DNA of 64,000 nucleotides from Sulfurospirillum diekertiae (GCF_002162315.1 NZ_CP021416.1:2554207-2618206), one strand, 5' to 3'. Numbered from the stretch's first letter, positions 17,488 through 26,930 are shown. The notes: generated by a model not told the origin, from the sequence alone. Numbers and translations: made by a program.

Positions 17488-18651
17488 TTGGTAAACAAAA
17501 ACTTTCTGGTATTGAGCTTTTTTGCTCTCTTTCTTATCTTATTTTATTTTATGGTTGCTCCACAATATAAGAACTATGAAAAAAATACGATTCTATTGGG
17601 CGCCTCGCTTCCCCTAAGTGGTATCAATAGCCACTTGGGCAGAGATATCGTTGTGGGTGCAAATACCTATTTTAGTCATACCAATGCCAGAGGTGGAATT
17701 CAAGGTAAAAAGATCGAATTTATCCAATATGACGATAAATATGAGCCAGAAAACACGTTTAGCAACACCATTAAACTCATTACCAAGGACGAGGTTTTTG
17801 CTCTTTTTGGCTTCGTAGGAACACCAACGGTTAAGCGAGTCCTTCCCATCATTGTGGAAAGCAACATTCCTTTCATTGCTCCTTATACCGGTGCGCTATT
17901 TCTACGCACCAAAGATACCGACAACATTGTCAACTTCAGAAGCTCTTATACCGATGAGCTTGATGCCTTGGTGGAGTACCTCACCAGACAAAAAAATATC
18001 ACCCGCTTTGCGATCTTCTATCAAAATGATGATTATGGTGAAGAGGGGTACATCGCACTCACAAATGCCCTCTCTAAACGTAACTTATCACTTATTGCTG
18101 AAGGCACGTATAAACGCAATACACTCTCCATTCGTCATGCTATCCATGAAATTGAAGCGGCAAAACCTGAGGCTATCATCTTAGTAGGTGCCTATAAACC
18201 AACGGCACGTTTTATTGAGAAAGTCAAAGAATATGGTTCTTCAAAAATTATTTTTTGTCCCATTTCCTTTGTCAATGCAGATGCTTTAATGGGAGAGTTA
18301 CAAGGAAAAGGCGACAATATTCTCTTTTCGCAAACTGTTCCCTCTTACGATGATTTCTACTCTAAAGAAGCCGTAGAGTATTTGAAAAACCTCGCATTTT
18401 ACTATCCTGATGAGAAACCTTCTTTGGTCTCATACGAAGCGTACCTTGCAGCAAAAACAACAGTCGCTGCACTCAATTCTATTAATGGAACCATTACCCG
18501 TAGCAAATTTTTAGATAAACTCAAACATGTTTCACCTCGCACACTGGATAACATTCCTCTTTTTTACCACAATGCGCAACTTTTAAACCAAGTGTATCTC
18601 TCAAACTACGTCAATGGCAAGTTTGAGATTATTCAAAAGTATGAGTATTAA
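17488..18651 (+). CDS. Periplasmic branched-chain-amino-acid-type binding protein (sensor)
   Basis: A 387-residue protein with an N-terminal membrane anchor or uncleaved signal (FLVLSFFALFLILFYFMV) and a type I periplasmic binding fold of the LivJ/urea-binding family (ILLGASLPLSGINSHLGRDIVVGANTYF, NARGGIQGKKIEFIQYDD). No permease genes are nearby; instead a histidine kinase and a response regulator follow and overlap it. It therefore probably senses a ligand for the kinase rather than feeding a transporter. The start is a TTG after AAGGTGA. The ligand is unknown; formate or a related small molecule is a guess from position. Confidence 0.8.
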   Translation: MVNKNFLVLSFFALFLILFYFMVAPQYKNYEKNTILLGASLPLSGINSHLGRDIVVGANTYFSHTNARGGIQGKKIEFIQYDDKYEPENTFSNTIKLITKDEVFALFGFVGTPTVKRVLPIIVESNIPFIAPYTGALFLRTKDTDNIVNFRSSYTDELDALVEYLTRQKNITRFAIFYQNDDYGEEGYIALTNALSKRNLSLIAEGTYKRNTLSIRHAIHEIEAAKPEAIILVGAYKPTARFIEKVKEYGSSKIIFCPISFVNADALMGELQGKGDNILFSQTVPSYDDFYSKEAVEYLKNLAFYYPDEKPSLVSYEAYLAAKTTVAALNSINGTITRSKFLDKLKHVSPRTLDNIPLFYHNAQLLNQVYLSNYVNGKFEIIQKYEY

Positions 18652-18652
18652 G

Positions 18653-20284
18653 ATGACATTTTTTCAATTTATTAACCAAAAATTAGAAACGATCAAGTTT
18701 TCCAATAAAACGAAAATTCTCATCTTTATCATCTTAAGTGGCACGATGACGATTGGTTTTTTGATGTTCGTCTCTATTTTTGCACTCAAATACGACTATG
18801 AAACGCTGTTTCAAAAACACACCCAACCTCAATTTGATTTGGAAGAGATTAAAGATAATTACAGAGTCAATATCGCTGAAACACTCCATGACATACGTGA
18901 AAAGCAGATTAGCAATGATGATGCTATTGAAGTCATTTACCTGAGTCAACAGATCATCCACAAACAATGGAATAGCTACCAATTCGCTACCAATCGCCAT
19001 ATTGGTGGACTTCCTTATTATGCGAGTAAATGGCTCAGCCTCTTTTTAGTCACGCCAGACATTCCAGAAAAAACGATTTTCCAGCAAGGTATTGTGGAAA
19101 AGGTGAGTGTCAAAATGCAAAATATCGATAGTAAAATCAATATTGTGCTTGAACTGTTAAAATACTCTAAAAATGAGCAAGTTGGCTTTTTGATCGACGA
19201 TATTCTTTTAGAGACCAACTCTTTGAATATCTATCTCTCCAGCCTGATTACTACCCATCTAAAACAGTCCATCACCGAAAAACAGGTCAATGACAGCCTC
19301 TTTCAAACCAGCACAGTGATGCTGATTCTTCTCATCGGTATGATCTTCTTTTTTATCACCATGGTACTTCTCATCATCATCAACCATTTTAAAAACCTAC
19401 ACAACTACCTTGAAGAGAACGTCTTGATTAAAACCAAAGAGCTCCGTGATCTCAACGATTCGCTCGAACTTCGCATCAGACGTGAAGTCGAAAATAGCCG
19501 TAAAAAAGACAACATTATGTTCCAACAGGCCAGACTGGCAAGTCTGGGGGAGATGCTGCAAAACATTGCCCATCAATGGAGACAACCGCTGGGTTCTTTG
19601 ATGATGATTATCCAAAGTTTTGAAAGCAAATTTTTTGCCAAAAAACTCGATGAAACCTTCATCGCTTCACGCGTTAAAGACGCTCAACTGCTCTCTTCTA
19701 CGATGTCAGATACCCTAGAAGATTTTCGCACTTTCTTTAACCCAAACAAAAGTAAAAAAGAGTTTAGTATCAATGCTGTCATTCAAAAAGCGATTGACCT
19801 CTCCAAATATCAACTGGAGCGTGAGGAGATTACCCTTGAATTGTTCATCAAAGATGATTTAGAAGTCTTTGGTTTTAAAAATGAACTGATTCATGTTTTG
19901 CTCAACCTTATTGGCAATTCTAAAGATATTTTAGCAACCAAAACAGACCAATCTGCCAAGATCATACATATCATTGCCAAGCAAAATTCTGAGCGTATTT
20001 ATATCAATGTTATTGATAATGGTGGTGGAATAAAAAGTGATATAATACCCAAAGTTTTTGACCCCTATTTTACGACTAAACACAAGAGTGTAGGCACTGG
20101 CATTGGGCTTTATATGTCCAAACAGATGGTCGAAAAACATATGCATGGTAAAATAACCTGTAAAAATATTCGCCATAAATTAGGAACAAAACTTTTTTGG
20201 GCGTGTACGATGTTTACGATAGAAATACCAAAAAATTACATCAATACAAATGAGGGTGATGACGATGAACAAGCGCAATTTTGA
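18653..20284 (+). CDS. Membrane sensor histidine kinase
   Basis: A protein of about 543 residues. One transmembrane helix (ILIFIILSGTMTIGFLMFVSIFAL) opens a periplasmic helical domain of ~170 residues, a second (VMLILLIGMIFFFITMVLLIIINHF) closes it. A coiled coil leads to the phospho-acceptor motif NIAHQWRQPLGSL, then an ATPase domain with N box ELIHVLLNLIGNSKDIL, DNGGGI and GTGIGLYMSKQMVEKH. It is encoded between the binding protein and response regulator. ATG 18653 just after the upstream stop and ATG 18641 are both possible starts. Confidence 0.88.
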   Translation: MTFFQFINQKLETIKFSNKTKILIFIILSGTMTIGFLMFVSIFALKYDYETLFQKHTQPQFDLEEIKDNYRVNIAETLHDIREKQISNDDAIEVIYLSQQIIHKQWNSYQFATNRHIGGLPYYASKWLSLFLVTPDIPEKTIFQQGIVEKVSVKMQNIDSKINIVLELLKYSKNEQVGFLIDDILLETNSLNIYLSSLITTHLKQSITEKQVNDSLFQTSTVMLILLIGMIFFFITMVLLIIINHFKNLHNYLEENVLIKTKELRDLNDSLELRIRREVENSRKKDNIMFQQARLASLGEMLQNIAHQWRQPLGSLMMIIQSFESKFFAKKLDETFIASRVKDAQLLSSTMSDTLEDFRTFFNPNKSKKEFSINAVIQKAIDLSKYQLEREEITLELFIKDDLEVFGFKNELIHVLLNLIGNSKDILATKTDQSAKIIHIIAKQNSERIYINVIDNGGGIKSDIIPKVFDPYFTTKHKSVGTGIGLYMSKQMVEKHMHGKITCKNIRHKLGTKLFWACTMFTIEIPKNYINTNEGDDDEQAQF

Positions 20285-20939
20285 ATTACTTGGTAGCTTC
20301 ACGATTCTTTACATTGAAGACGAGGCTGATCTTCTCAAACACACAACAGCCGTTCTTGAAGATTTTGTGAAAAAAATATACCCTGTTCAAACCATTGACG
20401 AAGCTTTAAAAATTATACAAAGTGAAAAAATAGATGTCATCGTCGCCGACATTCACCTCAAATACAGCAATGGTCTTGATTTTTTGCGCACACTCAAATA
20501 TGACCTTGAAATTGAACTTCCCTGCATTGTAACAACCGCATTCACCGACACAGAATATCTGCTTGATGCGATTAAACTCCATGTCGATAATTACATCATC
20601 AAACCCGTCAATATCAAAGAACTTTTAAATTCCTTGCACGATGTACTTTTACCCAAAATTCAAGCCAAAGAGATTGAGCGTTCTTACAATATCATTAAAA
20701 CCATCTCTGCTGTCACCGATAGCAAGCAAGTGGAAATCATTCGATTTATCATTAAAAACTTGGACTATGAGAACATTCTTAACTACTCCTATAGCGAGAT
20801 CATGGAGCAAGTTGATGTGAGTAAACCTACGGTTATTAAACTCTTTAAACAACTGAGTGACCAAGGGATTCTAACGAAGATTCAAAACAAAAAATATCTT
20901 TTTGATGAAACTAAATTACCGCTTCCGGAGAACGCATGA
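20265..20939 (+). CDS. Response regulator with winged-helix output
   Basis: A cytoplasmic regulator of about 224 residues. The receiver (ILYIEDEADLL, VIVADIHLKYSNGLDFL with the phospho-Asp, VTTAF, IIKPV) spans about 1-125. The C-terminal part has a helix-turn-helix (YSEIMEQVDVSKPTVIKLFKQLSDQGIL) followed by a short wing, a less common MarR-like output. It overlaps the kinase gene and is followed by selA with a four-base overlap. It may control fdh and/or sel expression. ATG 20265 fits the GAGGGTG ribosome site better than ATG 20250. Confidence 0.85.
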   Translation: MNKRNFELLGSFTILYIEDEADLLKHTTAVLEDFVKKIYPVQTIDEALKIIQSEKIDVIVADIHLKYSNGLDFLRTLKYDLEIELPCIVTTAFTDTEYLLDAIKLHVDNYIIKPVNIKELLNSLHDVLLPKIQAKEIERSYNIIKTISAVTDSKQVEIIRFIIKNLDYENILNYSYSEIMEQVDVSKPTVIKLFKQLSDQGILTKIQNKKYLFDETKLPLPENA

Positions 20940-22276
20940 ATGCTTTAAGAACCCTTCCTAAGGTTGACAAGTGCCTTACACACTCCTTATTTGAAGGCTG
21001 TAATGCAACCTTGATGATGAAAATTGCACGAACAAAAATCGAAGAAATACGTCAACAACTGATTCACAAAGAGATCGAAAGTTTTAATGAAGAAGCCTTA
21101 ATGCAGGAGATCAAGAAAGCGTACGATGCCCTTTTTGAGCCTTCACTCAAACCTCTCATCAATGCCACGGGTGTCATTTTACACACCAACATGGGCAGAA
21201 GCCTCATCTCTAAAACCTTGCTGGATCGTGCAAGCGACGTTATTTGCAACTACTCCAATTTAGAATATAACGTGGAATTGGGAAGTCGCGGAGAGCGTTA
21301 TGAACATGTGAGCCGTCATCTGAAAGAGCTTTTAAATGTTGAAGATGTACTGGTTGTCAATAACAACGCTTCCGCCGTCTTTCTCATCTTAAATACCTTT
21401 GCTAAAAATAGAGAAGTGGTCGTCTCTCGGGGCGAATTGGTCGAAATCGGTGGCAGTTTTCGCATTCCTGAAGTCATGAAACAAAGTGGCGCCATTTTAA
21501 ATGAAGTGGGTGCCACCAATAAAACCAAAGTCACTGACTACGCCAACGCCATTAACGAAAATACAGCCATGCTGATGAAAGTGCATCAATCCAACTTTTC
21601 TATCGAAGGCTTTAGTGAAGCGGTGGAGTACGAATCACTCAAACAACTGGCATCCAATCATAACCTTTTGGACTATTATGACCTTGGAAGTGGCTATGTT
21701 CCCAAATTACCGTATAACTTGGGTCACCGCGAGCATTCCCTTAGCGAAATTCTTACATGTAATCCTTCACTGATTAGCTTTAGCGGTGACAAGCTTTTTG
21801 GAAGTGTTCAAGCGGGCATTATTGCTGGGCGCGCTGATTTGATCGCAAAATTAAAAAAGAACCAACTGCTGCGTATGCTTCGCGTCGATAAAATCACGCT
21901 GAGCTTGCTCGAAGAGAGTATTAAAGCTTATTTGAGAGAAGAGTACGAGCAGATTCCGACGCTTTGGTTACTCTTTCGAACGACTGAAGATTTGGAGCAG
22001 CGAGCTTTACATGTAAAAGAGATTATCGGTGAAAATGCGTGCGAAGTTGTAGATAGTGAAACCTATATGGGCGGAGGTACACTGCCTAACCGACGCTTCC
22101 CCACAATCGCTTTACATGTAAAAGGCAAAGCGACTGCTTTGGAGAGACAATTTCGTGAGAAGCATGTCATTGGGCGTATTGAAAATGATCAATTTTTGCT
22201 CGACTTTCGCACCATTCTTCCAAGCATTGAAGAAAAACTCATTGAAATCATCAAAAGTATTGTAGGCAAGCAGTAA
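20936..22276 (+). CDS. selA: L-seryl-tRNA(Sec) selenium transferase
   Basis: A 446-residue PLP enzyme that converts seryl-tRNA(Sec) to selenocysteyl-tRNA(Sec) using selenophosphate. The N-terminal LRTLPKVDKCL and the PLP-lysine region SFSGDKLFGSVQAGII are typical SelA motifs; INATGVILHTNMGRSLIS is also diagnostic. Length is close to the family norm. It overlaps both the response regulator and selB, forming one operon. It supplies the tRNA needed for FdhA. Three TTACATGTAA copies lie inside it, two encoding LHVK. Confidence 0.96.
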   Translation: MNALRTLPKVDKCLTHSLFEGCNATLMMKIARTKIEEIRQQLIHKEIESFNEEALMQEIKKAYDALFEPSLKPLINATGVILHTNMGRSLISKTLLDRASDVICNYSNLEYNVELGSRGERYEHVSRHLKELLNVEDVLVVNNNASAVFLILNTFAKNREVVVSRGELVEIGGSFRIPEVMKQSGAILNEVGATNKTKVTDYANAINENTAMLMKVHQSNFSIEGFSEAVEYESLKQLASNHNLLDYYDLGSGYVPKLPYNLGHREHSLSEILTCNPSLISFSGDKLFGSVQAGIIAGRADLIAKLKKNQLLRMLRVDKITLSLLEESIKAYLREEYEQIPTLWLLFRTTEDLEQRALHVKEIIGENACEVVDSETYMGGGTLPNRRFPTIALHVKGKATALERQFREKHVIGRIENDQFLLDFRTILPSIEEKLIEIIKSIVGKQ

Positions 22277-24111
22277 TGGAATATAGCATCATTGGAACCG
22301 CAGGACACGTCGATCATGGTAAAACAGCCCTTATTACAGCACTTACAGGCTTTGAGGGTGACAGTTTAGAAGAGGAGAAACGTCGAGGCATCACCATCAA
22401 CCTTAGTTTTTCCAGTATGCAAAATGAGACCAAAAACGTTGCGTTTATCGACGTTCCAGGGCATGAAAAGCTTTTAAAAAACATGATCGCGGGAGCATTT
22501 GGATTTGACGCAAGCTTGGTGGTGCTTGATGCCAATGAAGGCATTATGCCCCAAACCAGAGAGCATTTAGAGATTTTAAACCTTTTACATGTAAAAAATA
22601 TTATCATTGCGCTCACTAAGAAAGATCTTGCCACTTCTGAGGTTCTCGAACAACGAAAATACGAAATTACTGAGCATCTGAAATCCCTCAAAAACCTTCA
22701 TTTGGTAGAAATTATCCCTGTGAGTATTTATGAGCCCTCCTCTATTCAAAAGCTCAAAGACGCACTTTTCGCACTGCCCGTAACGCCTAAAAAAAGTAAT
22801 GGACTCTTTCGTTACTACGTCGATCGCTCTTTCTCCATTGCGGGGGCTGGAACGGTTGTGACAGGAACGGTACTTGATGGAACCATTAAAGTTGGTGAAA
22901 AGCTCTTCGCACCCGAACTAGAGAAAGAGTTTGTCATCCGTAACCTTCAAGTCCATGACCACGATGTTGAGAGTGCTTACTCTTCTCAAAGAACCGCGAT
23001 CAACCTTCAAAACGCCCAAAAAACCTCTTTTGAAAAAGGAGCACTGCTCTGCAAAAAAGGATTTATTCGGGGATTAGACTGTGCTGATGTCTGGGTTGAG
23101 AGTATCGGTGGACATACGCTAAAACACAATGCCAAAGTCATTTTGTACGTGGGTACGAAACAAGTGGAAGCGCGTATTTTGTTTTACGAACATGACGATA
23201 AAGCGGACAAAGGTTATGCTAAACTGCAATTTAACCATAAACTCTTTTTAGTCCATGATGAGCCGTTTATCATCTGTTCCAGTGGACGTACCATTGGTGG
23301 TGGGCGTGTGCTCAATCCCATCAATGACCCTATGAAAAAAAAGGTCAAACTAGAGCTTCTTAAAGCACTCGATACCAAAGATTTTAAAACGACATTTACC
23401 ATTTTAGTCGAAATGCACAAGCACGGTTTTGGACTCATCTCCTCTAACCAACGCTTTGGGCTAAACCATGAAGAAGCCAAAGGGATCGCCAATGAGATGA
23501 GTGATGTTTTTGTCGATGAAAAGGGCTTAGTGCTCTACCCTATAACGATGCAAGAAGAGTTGGGACGCATCGTTCAAGCCATTTACGCTAAAAATGCGTA
23601 TGCCCTCCTCTCCGCAAACTCGCTCTCTTTGAAACTTAAATGGGCGAGTGTCGCTTTGGTGGAAAGTGTTTTGCAAAATCTTTGCGATGAAGGGTTGCTT
23701 GATTTTGTGGGTGGCATCTACAAAAATGCACAAATTGATATTGCCAATATCGAAACACTCATTGAAGATAAACTCTATAACACCTTGCTCACAGCCGAAT
23801 TTACACCCGATGCTCCCTACAACATCTACGATAAGCTCGATCTTGACCGCAAGATGGGCGATGACGCACTCAAAAGCCTCACACGTGCTAAAAAGGTCGT
23901 ACGCTTAGAGCATAACCTCTTTGTCACCACCATCGCATTAAGTGCCATGATGGCGCATCTAAGAGACATTATGCGCAAGGAAAACGGTGTCGATATCAAA
24001 GCCTTTAAAGAGCACTTCGATATCAGCCGTAAATACCTAGTCGCTTATCTTGACTACCTCGATAATTTTGATGATGTAAAAAAAGAGGGAAACAGAAGAG
24101 TGTTGGGGTAA
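22276..24111 (+). CDS. selB: Selenocysteine-specific elongation factor
   Basis: A 611-residue GTPase that brings Sec-tRNA to UGA codons by binding the SECIS hairpin. GTPase motifs are GHVDHGKTALI (G1), DVPGHEKLLKNM (G3) and TKKD (G4). Domains II and III follow, then winged-helix repeats at the C-terminus (about 380-611), which bind SECIS RNA. It starts on the TAATG shared with selA. The nearby fdhA is an obvious target. Confidence 0.96.
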   Translation: MEYSIIGTAGHVDHGKTALITALTGFEGDSLEEEKRRGITINLSFSSMQNETKNVAFIDVPGHEKLLKNMIAGAFGFDASLVVLDANEGIMPQTREHLEILNLLHVKNIIIALTKKDLATSEVLEQRKYEITEHLKSLKNLHLVEIIPVSIYEPSSIQKLKDALFALPVTPKKSNGLFRYYVDRSFSIAGAGTVVTGTVLDGTIKVGEKLFAPELEKEFVIRNLQVHDHDVESAYSSQRTAINLQNAQKTSFEKGALLCKKGFIRGLDCADVWVESIGGHTLKHNAKVILYVGTKQVEARILFYEHDDKADKGYAKLQFNHKLFLVHDEPFIICSSGRTIGGGRVLNPINDPMKKKVKLELLKALDTKDFKTTFTILVEMHKHGFGLISSNQRFGLNHEEAKGIANEMSDVFVDEKGLVLYPITMQEELGRIVQAIYAKNAYALLSANSLSLKLKWASVALVESVLQNLCDEGLLDFVGGIYKNAQIDIANIETLIEDKLYNTLLTAEFTPDAPYNIYDKLDLDRKMGDDALKSLTRAKKVVRLEHNLFVTTIALSAMMAHLRDIMRKENGVDIKAFKEHFDISRKYLVAYLDYLDNFDDVKKEGNRRVLG

Positions 24112-24145
24112 AATTAAGAGATTTTTACCCTCGCAATACTATTGA

Positions 24146-24175
24146 GAAGCTTTACATGTAAAGCTTCTTTTGTTT
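24146..24175 (+). terminator. Terminator of the sel operon built on TTACATGTAA
   Basis: A perfect 22-bp palindrome (24146-24167, arms GAAGCTTTACA) is followed by TTTTGTTTTATTTT on the + strand. Its centre is the recurrent TTACATGTAA motif. It also abuts the 3' end of the opposing PsiE-like gene. Confidence 0.75.
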
Positions 24176-24693
24176 TATTTTTCTCCTGCTTTAATACATT
24201 TTTCGCACTTTTCTCTCTCCCACTTATGTTTCATCCCTTTAATGTAGACAATTAAGATAAAAAAGAGTGCCGAAGTGACGCCTAACACGAGTAAAAGCAG
24301 TGTTTCAGAAGGGTCTGTCTCTAGTAAGATGAGCTTTCGTACCAACACGACAAACGAAATTTCAAGAAAGGTCACGGCATAGTCAAAGCCATCTTGGATA
24401 AAGAGCGTTTTGACAATCGCCAAAACAATCAAGATAAACAAGCCATCGGTCAAAATGATCTTAATTGAGCTAAAATCAAGCGCACCTTGTGAGATGGTAA
24501 AGGAAATCATCTTATAGCCAAGGCTGATAAGACACTGCCCCAAATAGACAATCATCATAATAATAAAGACATAACGCGCAATATTAAGAACATTGAGCAG
24601 TAATTTTTCTACTTTACCCTCTAAAAATTCATTGAATGCGAACACTTTACTTGAGATATTTTCATTGCATTTTTCGTTATTTTTTTCTTCCAT
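24175..24693 (-). CDS. PsiE-like membrane protein
   Basis: A 172-residue inner-membrane protein with four hydrophobic helices (IARYVFIIMMIVYLGQCL, IILTDGLFILIVLAIVKTLF, VTFLEISFVVLVRKLILL, LLLLVLGVTSALFFILIVYI). The arrangement and FDYAVTFLEISFVVLVRK resemble the phosphate-starvation-inducible PsiE family. Its activity is unknown. It converges with selB over a shared terminator and is divergent from marR. Confidence 0.7.
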   Translation of the reverse strand: MEEKNNEKCNENISSKVFAFNEFLEGKVEKLLLNVLNIARYVFIIMMIVYLGQCLISLGYKMISFTISQGALDFSSIKIILTDGLFILIVLAIVKTLFIQDGFDYAVTFLEISFVVLVRKLILLETDPSETLLLLVLGVTSALFFILIVYIKGMKHKWEREKCEKCIKAGEK

Positions 24694-24820
24694 ACTTTCT
24701 CCTAATGCCTTTTACTTTGTAAAATGCGGCGAAATTATATAACAATTCCTGCAAATTCAGTTCTTATTTCAGATCAAAATGACATTTTTGTTCTTTTTGA
24801 AGAAAAAATTCATTTTACTC

Positions 24821-24849
24821 TTGACATTATTACTAATTAGTAATATAAT
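24821..24849 (+). promoter_or_regulatory. marR promoter with internal operator
   Basis: TTGACA (24821-24826), a 17-bp spacer and TATAAT (24844-24849) make a near-ideal sigma-70 promoter. The spacer holds the perfect palindrome ATTACTAATTAGTAAT (24829-24844). A repressor bound there would block RNA polymerase, implying autoregulation by the MarR protein encoded next. Confidence 0.85.
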
Positions 24850-24870
24850 TTCGGCAAAGGAAGGAAAAAG

Positions 24871-25326
24871 ATGAAACTGAGATCAAATGTGAAAAGCTAT
24901 GGTGAACGCACCGATAGAAGTATGCAAACATGGATTCAAATCCTCCGTGCATTTCAGAAAATCCGTGCCAAAGAGTTGAAGTATATCAACGCATCAGGTC
25001 TTAGCATGAATCAATTTGAAGTCTTAGAAGTCCTTTACCATCGTGGCGATTTGAACATAGGTGCAATCACAAAATTGATTGAAAGCACCCCTGGCAATGT
25101 CACTGTGGTGGTGAAAAATCTCATACGAGATGGCCTTATTAACACACTGCCTTCACCTGAAGATAGCCGTGTACGCATTGTCAGCATTACGGAAAAAGGA
25201 AAAGAACTCATCGGAGGAATGTTTCCCCAGCATGCAAGCAACCTGCAAAGCTATTTTGACGTGTTGAGCGATGAAGAGTTGATCGCATTGTACGATCTGT
25301 TACGTAAATTGCAAAAAGCGCAATAG
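24871..25326 (+). CDS. MarR family transcriptional regulator
   Basis: A 151-residue winged-helix repressor. The HTH core (LNIGAITKLIESTPGNVTVVVKNLIRDGLI) and the wing (PSPEDSRVRIVSITEKGKELI) are clear. MarR proteins act as dimers on palindromes and usually let go on binding a phenolic or oxidant signal. The same 14-bp palindrome TTACTAATTAGTAA occurs in its own promoter and before yceI, so it probably controls both itself and the yceI-pirin-CDGSH genes. Confidence 0.92.
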   Translation: MKLRSNVKSYGERTDRSMQTWIQILRAFQKIRAKELKYINASGLSMNQFEVLEVLYHRGDLNIGAITKLIESTPGNVTVVVKNLIRDGLINTLPSPEDSRVRIVSITEKGKELIGGMFPQHASNLQSYFDVLSDEELIALYDLLRKLQKAQ

Positions 25327-25360
25327 GCTTCGTGTAAGCTCGCATTTTTTTGCTCATATA

Positions 25361-25374
25361 TTACTAATTAGTAA
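25361..25374 (+). promoter_or_regulatory. Second MarR operator, before yceI
   Basis: TTACTAATTAGTAA repeats the operator core found in the marR promoter. It lies 13 bp before the yceI start codon, next to the ribosome site AAAGGA. Confidence 0.8.
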
Positions 25375-25387
25375 AAAAGGAACTATT

Positions 25388-25954
25388 ATGAAAATTAAAA
25401 CATTACTCGCATCTTCTTTGTTGGCAGGAACTGCCCTATTTGCCGGAAACTATAACGTTGATCCTATGCATTCTAGTGCAGATTTTAGTGTTAAACACGC
25501 CATGATTTCAACCGTAAAAGGAAATTTTTCAACATTCAACGGAAGTTTTGTATACGATGAAGCAACCAAAACGCTTAAATCTTTAAACGGAACGATTCAA
25601 GCTGCCACCATCGATACAGGTATTAAAGACAGAGATGAGCACTTACGCTCAGCGGATCTTTTTGATGTTGCAAAGTATCCAACCATTACCTTTGTCCTTG
25701 ATGAAGTGAAAGGCGATAAAGCGTATGGAAAATTGACAATGAAAGGTGTGACAAAACCTGTTGTGTTAGCTTTTGAAAACGGCGGTGCTGCAACGGATTT
25801 ATACGGTAACAAACGTGTAGGACTGGGTCTTAGCGGTAAAATCAATCGTTCAGACTTTGGTATCTCATGGAACAAAGCGCTTGAGACTGGCGGCGTGATC
25901 GTGGGTGAAGAGGTTAAAATCGACGTAGCCCTAGAGGGAATTTTGCAAAAATAA
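25388..25954 (+). CDS. YceI family periplasmic protein
   Basis: A 188-residue protein with a signal peptide (MKIKTLLASSLLAGTALFA) and a full YceI domain: YNVDPMHSSADFSVKHAMISTVKGNF, then IKDRDEHLRSADLFDVAKYPTITF and KINRSDFGISWN, all family hallmarks. It is a periplasmic lipocalin-like carrier of a polyisoprenoid-type ligand. It is under the MarR operator and leads a unit with pirin and CDGSH genes, which suggests a stress or redox context. Confidence 0.93.
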   Translation: MKIKTLLASSLLAGTALFAGNYNVDPMHSSADFSVKHAMISTVKGNFSTFNGSFVYDEATKTLKSLNGTIQAATIDTGIKDRDEHLRSADLFDVAKYPTITFVLDEVKGDKAYGKLTMKGVTKPVVLAFENGGAATDLYGNKRVGLGLSGKINRSDFGISWNKALETGGVIVGEEVKIDVALEGILQK

Positions 25955-25979
25955 TGTTTTACATGTAAAGGAGAAAACA

Positions 25980-26687
25980 ATGGCATTTTCAATTCATAAA
26001 GCAAACCAAAGAGGTGTTGCGGAACATGGTTGGCTTCACAGCCATTTTAGCTTCTCCTTTGCGGAATATTACAACAAAGAACGTATGGGCTTTGGCGCAC
26101 TTCGCGTCATTAACGATGATATTATCGAAAAAGGCGAAGGCTTTGGGATGCACCAGCATCGTGATATGGAGATTATCTCTATCGTGACCCAGGGAGTTTT
26201 GATTCACAAAGACTCTTTTGGCAATCATGGTGAAGTTCATGCGGGTGAAATTCAGTATATGAGCGCAGGCGAAGGGGTGTACCACTCCGAATTTGCCTCA
26301 AAAGATGAAACGACAGCTCTGTTCCAAATTTGGATACACCCGAATCAAAAAGGCGGGAAACCCCTTTACAACCAACGTGATTTTAGAGATGTCACCAAAA
26401 ATAATCAATGGGTTACGCTGGTTTCTCCTGATGGAAGAGAGAACTCCATTGCGATCAAACAAGAGGCGTTTATCGTCACCACTGAGTTAGAGGAAGGTAA
26501 AACAATTTCCTTAGCATCTTCTACTCCAAATCGTGGTAAACTCGTATTCGTTGTCGAAGGAAGCATTGAAATCGATGGTGTTGTACTTGAAAAAAGAGAT
26601 GAAGTACAAATTACCGAAAGTAAAGCTTATGAGATAAAAGCGTTGAAACCCGCTTGGGTTTTAGTCTTTGATGTGCCAATGCACTAA
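25980..26687 (+). CDS. Pirin family protein
   Basis: A 235-residue bicupin. The N-terminal cupin has the pirin metal-site pattern GFGMHQHRDMEIISIVTQG and HAGEIQYMSAGEGVYHSEF, with His and Glu ligands for iron. Bacterial pirins include quercetin dioxygenases and redox-linked regulators of metabolism. It is 25 bp after yceI. The ribosome site directly follows a TTACATGTAA copy (25959-25968). Physiological substrate is unknown. Confidence 0.92.
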   Translation: MAFSIHKANQRGVAEHGWLHSHFSFSFAEYYNKERMGFGALRVINDDIIEKGEGFGMHQHRDMEIISIVTQGVLIHKDSFGNHGEVHAGEIQYMSAGEGVYHSEFASKDETTALFQIWIHPNQKGGKPLYNQRDFRDVTKNNQWVTLVSPDGRENSIAIKQEAFIVTTELEEGKTISLASSTPNRGKLVFVVEGSIEIDGVVLEKRDEVQITESKAYEIKALKPAWVLVFDVPMH

Positions 26688-26705
26688 ATGATTGAAGGAA
26701 GAAAA

Positions 26706-26918
26706 ATGTCACCTGTTAAAATGTCACTAGAAGCCAATAAAGAGTACCACTTCTGCACCTGTGGTAAAAGTGCTACGACTGTTTTATGCGATGGTAGCCA
26801 TAAAGGCTCAGGTTTTACACCTAAAGCATTCACGGTCACCGAGGCAAAAGAGTATTATCTTTGCGCCTGTAAAAAAAGTGCTAATGCACCATTTTGTGAC
26901 GGAAGCCACGCTAAATAA
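26706..26918 (+). CDS. Double CDGSH iron-sulfur protein
   Basis: A 70-residue protein with two CDGSH motifs, FCTCGKSATTVLCDGSH and LCACKKSANAPFCDGSH, each binding a [2Fe-2S] cluster through three Cys and one His. ATG 26706 follows GAAGGAAG at a proper distance; the ATG at 26688 would put this ribosome site inside the gene. It follows pirin at 18 bp. A role in redox or iron-sulfur handling is likely from the family. Confidence 0.9.
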   Translation: MSPVKMSLEANKEYHFCTCGKSATTVLCDGSHKGSGFTPKAFTVTEAKEYYLCACKKSANAPFCDGSHAK

Positions 26919-26930
26919 CCAAACGCTCTT

